From an uncultured Caproiciproducens sp. (GTDB lineage Bacteria > Bacillota > Clostridia > Oscillospirales > Acutalibacteraceae): DNA of 64,000 nucleotides. The translations under genes were made by a program, and so were the position numbers. The stretch covers positions 2,990,661 through 3,054,660 of the forward strand of contig NZ_OY761810.1 in the NCBI RefSeq assembly GCF_963664915.1. The letters are read 5' to 3'. The notes beneath the pieces were generated by a model. That model did no database searches. It was not told where the DNA came from and was given only the letters and a program-made list of their open reading frames with translations. This document shows positions 41,327-50,576 of this stretch, in pieces; position 1 is the first letter of the stretch, and each line of letters opens with the position of its first letter.

Positions 41327-42193
41327 ATGGATTTAAAAAGACTTGAATATTTTATGGCTATTTCCGAAGAGGGCAGTATCAGCGCAGCCGCAAAAAAACT
41401 GCATATCTCGCAGCCGCCGCTGAGCCACCAGCTTCAGCTTCTGGAATCGGAACTCGGCGTTAAACTGGTCGAACGCGGCGCGCGGCACGTCATGCTGACG
41501 GACGCCGGAGTTATTCTTTACAAGCGCGCCGGCAATATTCTGGAAATGGCCGACGCCGCCGCGCGTGAGCTGGGCGAATACGGAGAAAAAATGAAGGGTA
41601 CGCTGCGTATGGGTGCAACCTCTTCTTCTGGCCCTCCTCTGCTTGGCAGCCGGATGATCGAATTTACCAAAATGTATCCCGAGGTTAATTTTGAGCTTCA
41701 CGAGGGCAACACGTTTCAGATGATTGAACTTCTGACGGGCGGCGTAATCGAAATCGCAGTAATCCGGACCCCGTTTCACGCAGAAAACACGGCATGGTAC
41801 AGCCTTGAAAAAGAACCGATGATCGCGGTTGGAAATCAAAGATATTTCGACAGCCCGGACTGTGGTCATATTCTTTTAGAAGATCTTCGAAACAAGCCTC
41901 TCATCATTTACCGACGCTATGAAAAGCTGATTTTGTCGGCCTGCAAAGCCGCCGGTTTTCAGCCGAGTATCTTTTGTCTCAATGATGATTCTCGTACTGC
42001 GCTGATGTGGGCAAACGCGGGCCTTGGTATTGCCGTGACACCATATTCCATGGTGTCGTTTTACCGCAGTCCCGAATGCCTGTGCAAAATCATCGATAAT
42101 CACAATCTTGAAACACAAATTACGGCAATTTGGAGAAGCGACCGTCCTCTTTCAGCCGTAGCGAAAAGTTTTTTAACTGTCTTTAAAAAATAG
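41327..42193 (+). CDS. LysR-family transcription regulator
   Basis: 288 residues from the ATG at 41327, 6 bases after GAGGTGG. N-terminal winged HTH (MDLKRLEYFMAISEEGSISA, KKLHISQPPLSHQLQLLESE, GVKLVERG; about 1-62) then a periplasmic-binding-like effector domain (about 88-285). It is divergent from the two exporter genes and shares a 115-base regulatory gap with them, so it probably controls them and itself. The ligand cannot be told from sequence. Confidence 0.93.
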   Translation: MDLKRLEYFMAISEEGSISAAAKKLHISQPPLSHQLQLLESELGVKLVERGARHVMLTDAGVILYKRAGNILEMADAAARELGEYGEKMKGTLRMGATSSSGPPLLGSRMIEFTKMYPEVNFELHEGNTFQMIELLTGGVIEIAVIRTPFHAENTAWYSLEKEPMIAVGNQRYFDSPDCGHILLEDLRNKPLIIYRRYEKLILSACKAAGFQPSIFCLNDDSRTALMWANAGLGIAVTPYSMVSFYRSPECLCKIIDNHNLETQITAIWRSDRPLSAVAKSFLTVFKK

Positions 42194-42231
42194 TTATCCA
42201 TATGAAAGGCAATTGTGATTAAATTCAGTGG

Positions 42232-42358
42232 GATTTTTCACCGTACTTTTGTTCGTTCTCATCAATCAGTTTTTGTTTAAAGCCATCAAACTTTTCTTGA
42301 TCAGTGTGCGTGTGCTGACGCCGGACATCCGCGCCAGCTTTTCAATTGTGTATTCCAT
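42232..42358 (-). pseudogene. deleted merR/tipA-type regulator
   Basis: The start MEYTIEKLARMSGVSTRTL is the N-terminus of a MerR-family HTH, with RBS GGAGGGG. After residue 19 it breaks: the following bases, read in another frame, give KFDGFKQKLIDENEQKYGE, which is the effector-domain part of TipA-like MerR proteins (as I recall, FEGFKQKLIDENEKKYG). The in-frame reading stops at 42266. So a deletion removed the rest of the HTH domain and the linker, and the C-terminal part is cut as well near 42232. The promoter at 42381-42411 is still intact. Confidence 0.75.
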
Positions 42359-42380
42359 GAAATCCCCTCCTTGCAAAATG

Positions 42381-42411
42381 ATCATACACCATTACGTTGC
42401 GACAATGTCAA
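42381..42411 (-). promoter_or_regulatory. 19-bp-spacer promoter of the merR pseudogene
   Basis: On the minus strand TTGACA (42411-42406), 19-base spacer, TATGAT (42386-42381). A 19-base spacer is the mark of MerR-activated promoters. It lies 23 bases before the pseudogene start codon. Confidence 0.7.
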
Positions 42412-42584
42412 TAGCCTTATTTGATTTTCAGTTTAGTATTTTTTAAAATCAATTTTACCTTTCACCGCAAACTTATTCCGGCAGGAATACGCCGGAATGC
42501 TGTCACATATACTGTTAGAAAACGGTTTGCTGCAGATTTAAGCGAATCTTTTTCGGTCATTTTTAGTGAAAAGGTGTGATTGAC

Positions 42585-43865
42585 TTGGTTATACATACAG
42601 TGCGCCAGGGGGACAGTGTTTATTCCCTTTCCAGACGATACGGCGTATCCATCCCAAAAATAATTTCTGACAACAGTCTTGAAAATACGGAACGGCTGAT
42701 GATCGGCCAGGCGATCGTCGTGGATACAGACAGCGTCACCCACACTGTCACCCCCGGAGAGTCGCTCTATTCCATTGCCCGCCGTTACGATACCACGGTA
42801 TTTCGCATTCTGAGCGCAAACCCTTCCATCACCGACCCTTCCAGAATCAAAGTCGGGCAGGAGATTATCATTCCCTTCACCAGCGAAAAACTGGGTACGA
42901 TTGATGTAAACGGATACGCTTTTCCAAACATCAACAGCAACACACTGGAAAGCACCCTGCCCCATCTCACCTACCTCAGCATTTTCAGCTATCAGGTACG
43001 GCCAGACGGCAGCCTCGCCTCTATACAGGACGAACCGCTGATACAGGCGGCCAGACAGCAGAATGTCGGCCCCATGATGGTTGTCACGAATATAAAAGAG
43101 GGCGCCAGCTTTAACAGTGAGCTTGCCCATACAATTTTGACAAATCAGGAAGTACAAACCACTCTTTTAGATAACATTGTGAGAACTTTGAACGAAAAGA
43201 AATATTTCGGGCTGGACATTGATTTTGAATATATTTTTCAAAGAGATAAAGACAATTACAACAGCTTTATTGAAAAAGTTGTCGACAGACTGCACCCGTT
43301 GGGTTACACCGTAACCACCGCACTCGCTCCAAAAACGAGCGCAAGCCAACCGGGGCTGCTCTATGAGGCACATGATTACGTCACGCACGGGCTTCTTGTC
43401 GATCATGTAATCCTGATGACCTATGAATGGGGGTACACGTACGGTCCGCCCCGTGCGGTTGCTCCCGTCAATCTGGTGAAAGACGTTTTGCAATATGCCG
43501 TTTCCGTCATTCCCAGTAAAAAAATCCTGATGGGCATTCCCAATTATGGCTATGACTGGACACTTCCCTTCGTGCAGGGTTCCTCTGCACGTTCCCTTTC
43601 CAATCCTGCCGCTGTCAGCCTTGCTTCAAGAGAAGGAGCGCGGATTTCATTCGACACCAAAGCACAGGCGCCCTTTTTCAATTACAATGACGCGGGCGGG
43701 CGCCAACACGTTGTCTGGTTTGAAGATGCCAGAAGCATTGAAGCAAAACTCAAACTGGTGGATGAATACAATTTGGGAGGCGTCAGCTACTGGACGATCA
43801 ACAGCTTCTTCCCGCAGAACTGGATCGTGCTGAACTCTATGTACAATGTCCGTAAAGTAAGATAA
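42585..43865 (+). CDS. LysM-GH18 spore cortex-type hydrolase (SleL/YaaH-like)
   Basis: 426 residues from a TTG at 42585, about 8 bases after AAGGTG; a GTG at 42576 is too close to it. Two LysM domains (IHTVRQGDSVYSLSRRYGVS, about 2-45, and THTVTPGESLYSIARRYDTT, about 51-96) are followed by a GH18 domain with the catalytic line FGLDIDFEY (D-x-x-D-x-E, about 207-215) and LMTYEWG. Such proteins act on the spore cortex as N-acetylglucosaminidases or sit in the coat. No signal peptide, as in SleL. This supports a spore-forming host. Confidence 0.9.
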   Translation: MVIHTVRQGDSVYSLSRRYGVSIPKIISDNSLENTERLMIGQAIVVDTDSVTHTVTPGESLYSIARRYDTTVFRILSANPSITDPSRIKVGQEIIIPFTSEKLGTIDVNGYAFPNINSNTLESTLPHLTYLSIFSYQVRPDGSLASIQDEPLIQAARQQNVGPMMVVTNIKEGASFNSELAHTILTNQEVQTTLLDNIVRTLNEKKYFGLDIDFEYIFQRDKDNYNSFIEKVVDRLHPLGYTVTTALAPKTSASQPGLLYEAHDYVTHGLLVDHVILMTYEWGYTYGPPRAVAPVNLVKDVLQYAVSVIPSKKILMGIPNYGYDWTLPFVQGSSARSLSNPAAVSLASREGARISFDTKAQAPFFNYNDAGGRQHVVWFEDARSIEAKLKLVDEYNLGGVSYWTINSFFPQNWIVLNSMYNVRKVR

Positions 43866-43871
43866 GAATGA

Positions 43872-43904
43872 AGAAGGATCTGAGCGGTACGCTCAGATCC
43901 TTCT
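43872..43904. terminator. bidirectional terminator between converging genes
   Basis: 14-pair stem AGAAGGATCTGAGC with its complement and a 5-base loop. It lies between the GH18 gene (+) and the MgtA-like gene (-) and is followed by TCTTTATTTT on the plus strand. Confidence 0.85.
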
Positions 43905-43913
43905 CTCTTTATT

Positions 43914-46568
43914 TTACAGCCATGACCGGCTGCGTTTGATATAAATGGATTTGACAACCTGCGCAAGCATGATATAACCCAGCACGATAAGCGCAAGCCA
44001 CCCGAAATAAGGAAGGGGCAAGCTTGCCAGCCCAAGGTATGCGCCAAGCGGCGTAAACGGAATCACAACGCCGATCGCCATGATGACCGATGTCAGCAAA
44101 ACGACGGGGGAAGCCGCACGGCTTTGAATAAACGGCAGCTTCGGCGTACGGATCAGATGAATAATCAGCGTTTGTGAAATTAAGCTTTCCACAAACCATC
44201 CGGCGTTGAACAGTGCAACGAGGGCCGGATTGGTGGCCGTGTTGCAGCCGAACACATACCACATCAGCAAGTAGGTCGCTATGTCGAACACGGAGCTGAC
44301 GGGGCCGATACAAATCATGAATTTCCCGATGCTCGAAGCCTCCCATTTGCGCGGCACACGTAAATAATCCTCATCCATGTTATCCCACGGGATGGAAATC
44401 TGCGATATATTGTACAAAAGATTCAAAACTAAAATCTGCACAGGCATCATTGGGAGGAAGGGAAGAAATGCGCTGGCAATAAGCATGGAAAGCATATTCC
44501 CAAAATTGGAACTTGCAGTCATCTTAATGTATTTAATAATATTGCCAAATATTTTGCGTCCTTCAATTACACCATGCTCCAGTACCATCAGATCTTTTTC
44601 AAGCAGAATGATGTCGGCGCTTTCCTTGGCAATATCCACCGCTGTATCGACGGAGATCCCGACGTCCGCCTTACTCAAAGCCTGTGCGTCATTGATGCCG
44701 TCACCCATAAACCCCACAGTATGGCCGAGCTCCTGAAGCGCGTTTACGACACGCGCTTTTTGAACGGGAGAGAGCTTTGCAAAAATCGTGGTATCTTCCG
44801 CATGCTTTAAAAGTTCATCCTCGCTCATTCCCTCCATCTGAGAGCCAAGCAGGATTCTGTCGACCGGCAGACCAACCTCACCGCATATTTTTTGTGTTAC
44901 CCCTTCATTGTCGCCGGTCAACACCTTCACCTGCACGCCGTATTCTTTCAGAGCCTTAATCGCGGTGGCGGCGGACTTTTTCGGCGGGTCCAGCAGACCA
45001 AGGTAGCCCATCAGGGTCATATTGCTTTCGTCTTTAACACCGAAAACGCCCTCCACGGCGGGATCTTTTTTCTGCGCGACCGCAATCACCCGCATGCCCT
45101 GCGCGTTCAGTTCATCCGTCATTTGCACGACCTGTTCACGCAGTTTCCCGGTCAGCGGGACAACCTCGCCGTCATACTCGCAGAATGAACAGATCTCCAT
45201 AATCTCTTCCACAGCGCCTTTGGTAATCACCTGTGTTTTTCCGGTTCTATCCTTCAGCACAACACTCATCCGGCGGCGGGAGAAATCAAACGGTATCTCA
45301 TCGACCTTTAAATATTCATTGTTCAGATAAGTAACGCTTTCCTCACCGGCTTTTTCGATCACTGCCAAATCAATCAGGTTTTTCAGTCCGGTCTGGAAAT
45401 AGCTGTTCAGATACGCGTGTTTCAGAACACGCATATCTTCCCTGCCCTGTACGTTCAAATGGCGTTCAATAATAATTTCGTCACGTGTCAGCGTACCGGT
45501 CTTGTCGGTACAAAGAATATCCATCGCGCCAAAATTCTGTATCGAATTCAAGTGTTTGACAACCGTCTTCTGGCGTGACATGTTGACGGCGCCCTTCGCC
45601 AGATTGGTTGTAACAATCATCGGCAGCATTTCAGGCGTCAGGCCGATTGCGACCGAGATGGCAAACAACAGTGCTTCAATCCAGTCATGTTTTGTAATGC
45701 CGTTGATCAAAAAGACCACCGGAACCATCACCAGCATAAAGCGGATCAGCAGATAACTGACGGAATTGACGCCTTTGTCAAAGCTTGTGGGAGCACGTTC
45801 GCCGGAAAGCGCCTTTGCCATGTTGCCAAAATAAGTATTGTCACCGGTAGCAAGCACAACCGCAGTGGCAGAGCCGCTGACGACGTTGGTGCCCATAAAA
45901 CAGATGTTACGCAGATCAAACAGATTACGTTCATCAGTAGCTTTATCCGGCTCCGGGAATTTTTCCACCGGCTCGGATTCACCGGTCATCGCGGACTGGC
46001 TGATAAATAAATCCTTTGCTTTTAAAATCCGGACATCCGCGGGAATCATATCGCCGCCCGCCAGCACAACAATGTCGCCGGGCAGCAGGTCCGTCATCGG
46101 AATTTCTTCCCGTCCGTTTTCGCGGCGGATGACCGTGGCGGTAGTCTTGACCATGGACTTTAATCCTTCCGCCTCTTTACCGGAACGGAACTCCTGAAAG
46201 AAACGCAGTCCACCACTGATAAGTACCAGAAAAAGGATGACAATCACAGCCGCAGGACTTTTTTCACTTGGCTTTGCAAGAATCACTTCTGTCAAAAATG
46301 AAATCGCGGCGATAATCAGCAATACAAGAGTAAACGGATTTATAAAAGCCTTTGCAAGCTGCACATACCATGGTTTTGGCTTTTCATGCGAGATTTGATT
46401 GCTTTCATATTGCTCGGAGAACATTTCCACATCGACGATATCCAGACCTTTTTCCCTGGTTTTCAGGGCAGAAAGAAGAATATATTTTTCCATTCTGGAG
46501 TATTCGGCTAACTTCTTCGCAATGGACTGTGTGCTGGCACCGTTGATTTGCATCCTGTTTTTTTTCAT
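43914..46568 (-). CDS. mgtA: MgtA-type Mg2+-importing P-type ATPase
   Basis: 884 residues, type IIIB P-ATPase. N-terminal cytoplasmic part, then membrane segments; TGESEPVEKF (actuator TGES), phosphorylation site CTDKTGTLTRDEI (about residue 356-368), LTGDNEGVT, FMGDGINDAQALSKADVGI, and a C-terminal membrane block with PVQILVLNLLYNISQI. It imports Mg2+ against the usual direction using ATP. Its own promoter (46684-46712) and a leader hairpin lie upstream, hinting at attenuation. It ends at a bidirectional terminator. Confidence 0.92.
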   Translation of the reverse strand: MKKNRMQINGASTQSIAKKLAEYSRMEKYILLSALKTREKGLDIVDVEMFSEQYESNQISHEKPKPWYVQLAKAFINPFTLVLLIIAAISFLTEVILAKPSEKSPAAVIVILFLVLISGGLRFFQEFRSGKEAEGLKSMVKTTATVIRRENGREEIPMTDLLPGDIVVLAGGDMIPADVRILKAKDLFISQSAMTGESEPVEKFPEPDKATDERNLFDLRNICFMGTNVVSGSATAVVLATGDNTYFGNMAKALSGERAPTSFDKGVNSVSYLLIRFMLVMVPVVFLINGITKHDWIEALLFAISVAIGLTPEMLPMIVTTNLAKGAVNMSRQKTVVKHLNSIQNFGAMDILCTDKTGTLTRDEIIIERHLNVQGREDMRVLKHAYLNSYFQTGLKNLIDLAVIEKAGEESVTYLNNEYLKVDEIPFDFSRRRMSVVLKDRTGKTQVITKGAVEEIMEICSFCEYDGEVVPLTGKLREQVVQMTDELNAQGMRVIAVAQKKDPAVEGVFGVKDESNMTLMGYLGLLDPPKKSAATAIKALKEYGVQVKVLTGDNEGVTQKICGEVGLPVDRILLGSQMEGMSEDELLKHAEDTTIFAKLSPVQKARVVNALQELGHTVGFMGDGINDAQALSKADVGISVDTAVDIAKESADIILLEKDLMVLEHGVIEGRKIFGNIIKYIKMTASSNFGNMLSMLIASAFLPFLPMMPVQILVLNLLYNISQISIPWDNMDEDYLRVPRKWEASSIGKFMICIGPVSSVFDIATYLLMWYVFGCNTATNPALVALFNAGWFVESLISQTLIIHLIRTPKLPFIQSRAASPVVLLTSVIMAIGVVIPFTPLGAYLGLASLPLPYFGWLALIVLGYIMLAQVVKSIYIKRSRSWL

Positions 46569-46602
46569 TTTCTTACATCCCCATTAAACAATAATAACCG
46601 AT

Positions 46603-46638
46603 AAAAATCCCCCCGCCCGAATATTGCGAGGCAGGGGG
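46603..46638 (-). terminator. hairpin in the mgtA leader
   Basis: On the minus strand CCCCC-TGCC and GGC-GGGGG arms with one bulge are followed by GATTTTTATC. It lies between the mgtA promoter and start codon, 35 bases before the ATG. It may end the upstream ligase-type transcript or act as an attenuator. Confidence 0.6.
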
Positions 46639-46683
46639 AAAATAAATTGTATTTGCTATCACATGCTATGAAATGACAAGCAA

Positions 46684-46712
46684 ATGATAGTACTTTTAAA
46701 GTTGCAAGTCAA
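46684..46712 (-). promoter_or_regulatory. promoter of the mgtA gene
   Basis: Minus strand TTGACT (46712-46707), 17-base spacer, TATCAT (46689-46684). The leader would be about 110 bases and includes the hairpin at 46603-46638. Confidence 0.65.
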
Positions 46713-46731
46713 TACTAAAAAACAGAAGTAA

Positions 46732-47949
46732 TCAATTCTTCGAATAGGCAGGCTGTACTTTGACATCTTCGGCATAATCCGGAATAAGCGAAGGAAGACG
46801 CAGTTTGCGTTCCAGATACTCCGACCCAATGCCCGTAGAAGAAAACACAAGAATAAACATCATTCCTGTCTGAATCCAGAGAATCGTGACATCGGTCAGT
46901 CCATGCACGGTGACAGCAACCATTGCAGCAACAAAAAGAATATTCATGTCTTTGCACAGGTTGCTTTTAAACCGCAGCGACAACAGTTTCAGCTGTATCA
47001 TCACATAAACACCAATCGCGCCAAGGCCAACAAATCCAAAATTCAACAGGGTGTCCAACAGCAAATTATGGCAATGGTAGGTTTTGTAGCCGCCCAGCTG
47101 CTCACAGATCATCTGGTAGGACAGCGCACCCGTTCCAAAGAAGGGATGTCTGATGATTCCCCTGATAGCGGTTGTCCAAATTGAAATTCTCTGATCAAAG
47201 GTGCTGTCGATTGCTTCAAGCCCTCTTGGGAAAATCGACGGAAAAGCAAGGCTGACCAAAATAAAAGTCACGGCACCTAACACCAAACCGGCGGCCAGCT
47301 TATATCTGCTCTTCATGATGAGAATGGTCATGATTGCGCACGCGGTGGCAAGAAAGGCAGAAAGGCTTGCACATAGATAAAGTCCGATGAAGTTGATGGC
47401 GATAACTGCCAAATAAAAGTTTCTATTCTTTGCTTTCGTAAAAATCCGATAGATGGCAATAATGACAATAAATTCAATCATCATGCCATAACAATTCGCA
47501 TTGTGAAACGCGGAAGTCGGACGATACCGCGGTGCCGCACCATAAGCGGTTATTTTTTGGAAGATGGCAATCAGCGCGCACCAAATGCTTGCAAGACAGG
47601 ATAAATCCATCACCTGATCAAAAAGCTGGCGCGTCATGACGCTTCTGACATAAAATCCACAGGTCACCGCAGCAAGTATTACAATCGCATAGAGCATTCC
47701 CCAGTAATTGTTATAGGTTGCAGATACAAAAAAGGGAATGATTAGAAAACCGAGAAGATATTTTGAGTACGGAGACGTAAATGCCTTTGTTCTCTTTTTG
47801 CAGTTCATCATCGTCATAACGGCGATACCGCAGGTCGTAACAACACTTAAATAAAATGGAGCAAAAATAGAAACTGTCAACAATAGAACAAGCATACTGT
47901 CAAAATCCTGAACAGGCAGCTTTATCTTTTTTAAGTCAAATTTAATCAT
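46732..47949 (-). CDS. O-antigen ligase-like (Wzy_C) membrane protein
   Basis: 405 residues, about ten membrane segments. The large outside loop with FDQRISIWTTAIRGIIRHPFFGTGALSYQM and YHCHNLLLDTLLNFGFVG carries the Arg, Gly and His typical of the Wzy_C / O-antigen ligase family. In Gram-positives such proteins polymerise or ligate surface polysaccharide. It could use the product of the sugar transferase at 33615, though the genes are not adjacent. No good RBS is seen close to the start at 47949. Confidence 0.85.
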   Translation of the reverse strand: MIKFDLKKIKLPVQDFDSMLVLLLTVSIFAPFYLSVVTTCGIAVMTMMNCKKRTKAFTSPYSKYLLGFLIIPFFVSATYNNYWGMLYAIVILAAVTCGFYVRSVMTRQLFDQVMDLSCLASIWCALIAIFQKITAYGAAPRYRPTSAFHNANCYGMMIEFIVIIAIYRIFTKAKNRNFYLAVIAINFIGLYLCASLSAFLATACAIMTILIMKSRYKLAAGLVLGAVTFILVSLAFPSIFPRGLEAIDSTFDQRISIWTTAIRGIIRHPFFGTGALSYQMICEQLGGYKTYHCHNLLLDTLLNFGFVGLGAIGVYVMIQLKLLSLRFKSNLCKDMNILFVAAMVAVTVHGLTDVTILWIQTGMMFILVFSSTGIGSEYLERKLRLPSLIPDYAEDVKVQPAYSKN

Positions 47950-48234
47950 TCTAATAAGGGCCAGACCCCTTTCTTCACATATTCCTATCTACTTGTGAAC
48001 TAATTTCCATCCACAATATCTCATATTTTCTTATTATACCATAATACAAATATGAAACAAGGTAAATTATGAATCAAATATTTTGCTTAAGCAAATTGTT
48101 ATTTAGTCATTTTAACGAAAATTGTTACGAAATTTTTAACTTTTTAACAAATTATATTTTGATTGGTAAATCAGTGACTATCTATAGTATAATGAATTTC
48201 AGTAAAATTAATACATGAACGGGGATATAAATTC

Positions 48235-50571
48235 ATGATGGATTTGAGCAATACTCTCGGGCTTTCAGAAGAGCAGGTGGAGTCACGGCGCCAGCGCGGC
48301 CTGACAAACGGCTCGGAGGAAATAAAGACCAAAACAGTTGGGCAAATTATACGCGGCAATTTGATCACACCGTTCAATATTTTAAATGCAATTCTCGCGG
48401 GACTGATTTTAATGGTCGGTTCCTATAAGAACCTGCTGTTTATGGGTGTCATCATTTCCAATACGCTGATTGGCGCTTTTCAGGAAATTAAGGCAAAAAA
48501 AACAATCGACAAGCTGAAACTGATTGCCGCCCCGAAAGCACATGTCCTGCGCGGAGGAACAAAACAGGACATGCCGGTCAGCGACTTGGTGCTCGACGAC
48601 ATCATGATGCTTACTTCCGGGAATCAGGTTTGTGCCGACTGCTTTGTGGTTGACGGAGAATGCGAGGTTAATGAGGCGCTGATTACGGGTGAAGCTGATC
48701 TCATCAGCAAAAAAAACGGGGACCATCTTTTGAGCGGCTGCTTTATTGGAAGCGGCAGCTGCCTTGCACAGGTTGAACACATTGGCGCCGAAAACTATGC
48801 CGCAAAAATTACTGAAAGTGCAAAATACTTAAAAAAACCAAATTCCGAAATTATGACATGGATTAATAAAATTATTAAATACATCGGGTTTTCCATTATC
48901 CCGGTCGGACTTCTGCTTTTCTATAAGCAGGTCTATCTTTCAGGACAGGCATTCAACCGTGCGATTGTCAGCACCGTCGCCGCGCTGATCGGCATGATTC
49001 CCGAAGGGCTTGTCCTTCTTACCAGCGTTGTGCTGGCGGTGAGTGTGCTTCGCCTGGCCCGCCACAAAGCCTTGGTTCAGGACCTTTACTCAATTGAAAC
49101 ACTGGCCCGGGTCGATACGCTGTGTCTGGACAAGACTGGAACCATCACGGAGGGAGCCATGCAAGTAGATGCGGTCGTCCCGCTGTGCGGCATTTCGCAG
49201 CAGGAAACCGAAGACGCGGTAGCTGCGCTGATGAACTCCCTGAATGATGAAAACCCGACCTCCAATGCATTGAAAGAGCTGGGGCTTGATCCTCCGCAAT
49301 GGAACTGTACCAATACGGTTGCGTTTTCCTCCGTACGAAAATGGAGCGGCGCCAGCTTTCATGAAATGGGCAGCTTTCTGCTGGGCGCGGGGGAATTTGT
49401 TCTGAAGGACGGCTTCGAGAAAATCAGGCCGATGGTTGAGCAATACTCCGCCCAGGGACAGCGCGTGCTGCTTTTGGCCCATAGTGAAAACACACTGAGC
49501 GACAGGGAACTGCCCGAAAATGTCTCCCCTCTTGCTTTGATCCTTTTGAGTGACAAAATCCGAAAAAACGCCAAGAAGACACTGGAATACTTCGCCTCTC
49601 AAGGTGTGGACATAAAAATCATCTCCGGGGACAACGCAATCACGGTTGCCAATATCGCTAAAAAATCAGGGCTGAAAACAGCAGACAGCTATGTTGACGC
49701 AGCCACACTGAAAAGCGATGATGAAATCAAAGAGGCATCGGTCAAATACTCTGTTTTTGGGCGTGTCACGCCGCAGCAGAAGCTTGATTTGGTTAAAGCT
49801 TTAAAAGAACAGGGCCGCACGGTTGCGATGACGGGCGACGGCGTGAACGATGTACTCGCTTTGAAGGAAAGCGACTGCAGTATTGCAATGGCTTCCGGCA
49901 GCGACGCATCCAAAACGGTTTCCCAGGTGGTCCTCCTCGATTCAGACTTTGCAAGCATGCCCAGGATTGTGAACGAGGGACGCCGTTCCATTAATAATTT
50001 ACAGCGCTCCGCTTCCCTGTTCCTCGTAAAAGCAATATTTTCTGCGATCATCGCCGTTTTGTTCATCTTTTTAAGCTACGATTATCCGTTTCAGCCAATC
50101 CAATTCACACTGATTAATGCAGTGACAATCGGATTCCCGTCTTTTATTCTCGCACTTGAGCCGAACAAGGAAAAAATCCGTGGCAAATTTATTGTCAATG
50201 TTATTAAAAAAGCGCTGCCGGGGGCACTGACCATGGTGCTGAATATTGTGCTGCTTGTGCTGATTTCCGGTTTTCTGGATTTCACGCAGGAACAAATTTC
50301 CACGCTTGCCGTGATGATCACCGGATACACCGGACTGCTGACCCTATTTAAGGTTTGCATCCCATTTAATTTAGAGCATACCGCTTTATTTTCCATCATG
50401 GTGTCGGTCTTTGTCGCGGCGCTGATTTTCTTTAAGCCGCTTTTCGCAGTGGTCGGTTTAACTCTGCCCATGGTGCTGGTGCTGATGCCGATGTTCCTTG
50501 TGGCTACGAGCCTTATGACGGCAATCCTTCATATGGTTGAAAAGGTGATTATGAAAAAAGTGGGAAACTAA
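48235..50571 (+). CDS. CtpE-like cation P-type ATPase
   Basis: 778 residues. ALITGEADLI replaces the usual TGES, the M4 line IGMIPEGLVLLTSVVLAVS, phosphorylation site CLDKTGTITEG (about residue 295-305), ISGDNAITV and MTGDGVNDVLALKESDCSIAM are all present. This set matches the CtpE-type subgroup (a Ca2+ uptake pump in mycobacteria) rather than copper or Mg2+ pumps. The 285-base gap before it holds AT-rich sequence with only a weak promoter-like TATAAT at 48188. RBS GGGGATA. Confidence 0.85.
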   Translation: MMDLSNTLGLSEEQVESRRQRGLTNGSEEIKTKTVGQIIRGNLITPFNILNAILAGLILMVGSYKNLLFMGVIISNTLIGAFQEIKAKKTIDKLKLIAAPKAHVLRGGTKQDMPVSDLVLDDIMMLTSGNQVCADCFVVDGECEVNEALITGEADLISKKNGDHLLSGCFIGSGSCLAQVEHIGAENYAAKITESAKYLKKPNSEIMTWINKIIKYIGFSIIPVGLLLFYKQVYLSGQAFNRAIVSTVAALIGMIPEGLVLLTSVVLAVSVLRLARHKALVQDLYSIETLARVDTLCLDKTGTITEGAMQVDAVVPLCGISQQETEDAVAALMNSLNDENPTSNALKELGLDPPQWNCTNTVAFSSVRKWSGASFHEMGSFLLGAGEFVLKDGFEKIRPMVEQYSAQGQRVLLLAHSENTLSDRELPENVSPLALILLSDKIRKNAKKTLEYFASQGVDIKIISGDNAITVANIAKKSGLKTADSYVDAATLKSDDEIKEASVKYSVFGRVTPQQKLDLVKALKEQGRTVAMTGDGVNDVLALKESDCSIAMASGSDASKTVSQVVLLDSDFASMPRIVNEGRRSINNLQRSASLFLVKAIFSAIIAVLFIFLSYDYPFQPIQFTLINAVTIGFPSFILALEPNKEKIRGKFIVNVIKKALPGALTMVLNIVLLVLISGFLDFTQEQISTLAVMITGYTGLLTLFKVCIPFNLEHTALFSIMVSVFVAALIFFKPLFAVVGLTLPMVLVLMPMFLVATSLMTAILHMVEKVIMKKVGN

Positions 50572-50576
50572 GGCCT

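Noticed and set aside
42228-42446. 72-codon hydrophobic plus-strand frame
   Set aside because: It is the complement of the merR-type remnant and its promoter; no RBS.
42475-42498. Perfect palindrome ATTCCGGC/GCCGGAAT as a terminator
   Set aside because: No T run on either side; kept only as an unexplained palindrome.
46569-46712. M-box or other Mg2+ riboswitch upstream of mgtA
   Set aside because: Only about 50 bases lie between the likely start site and the hairpin, too short for an M-box, and no conserved core was seen.
48163-48193. Promoter of the CtpE-like gene
   Set aside because: TATAAT is good but the only -35-like TTGGTA is 19 bases away and weak; not listed as a feature.
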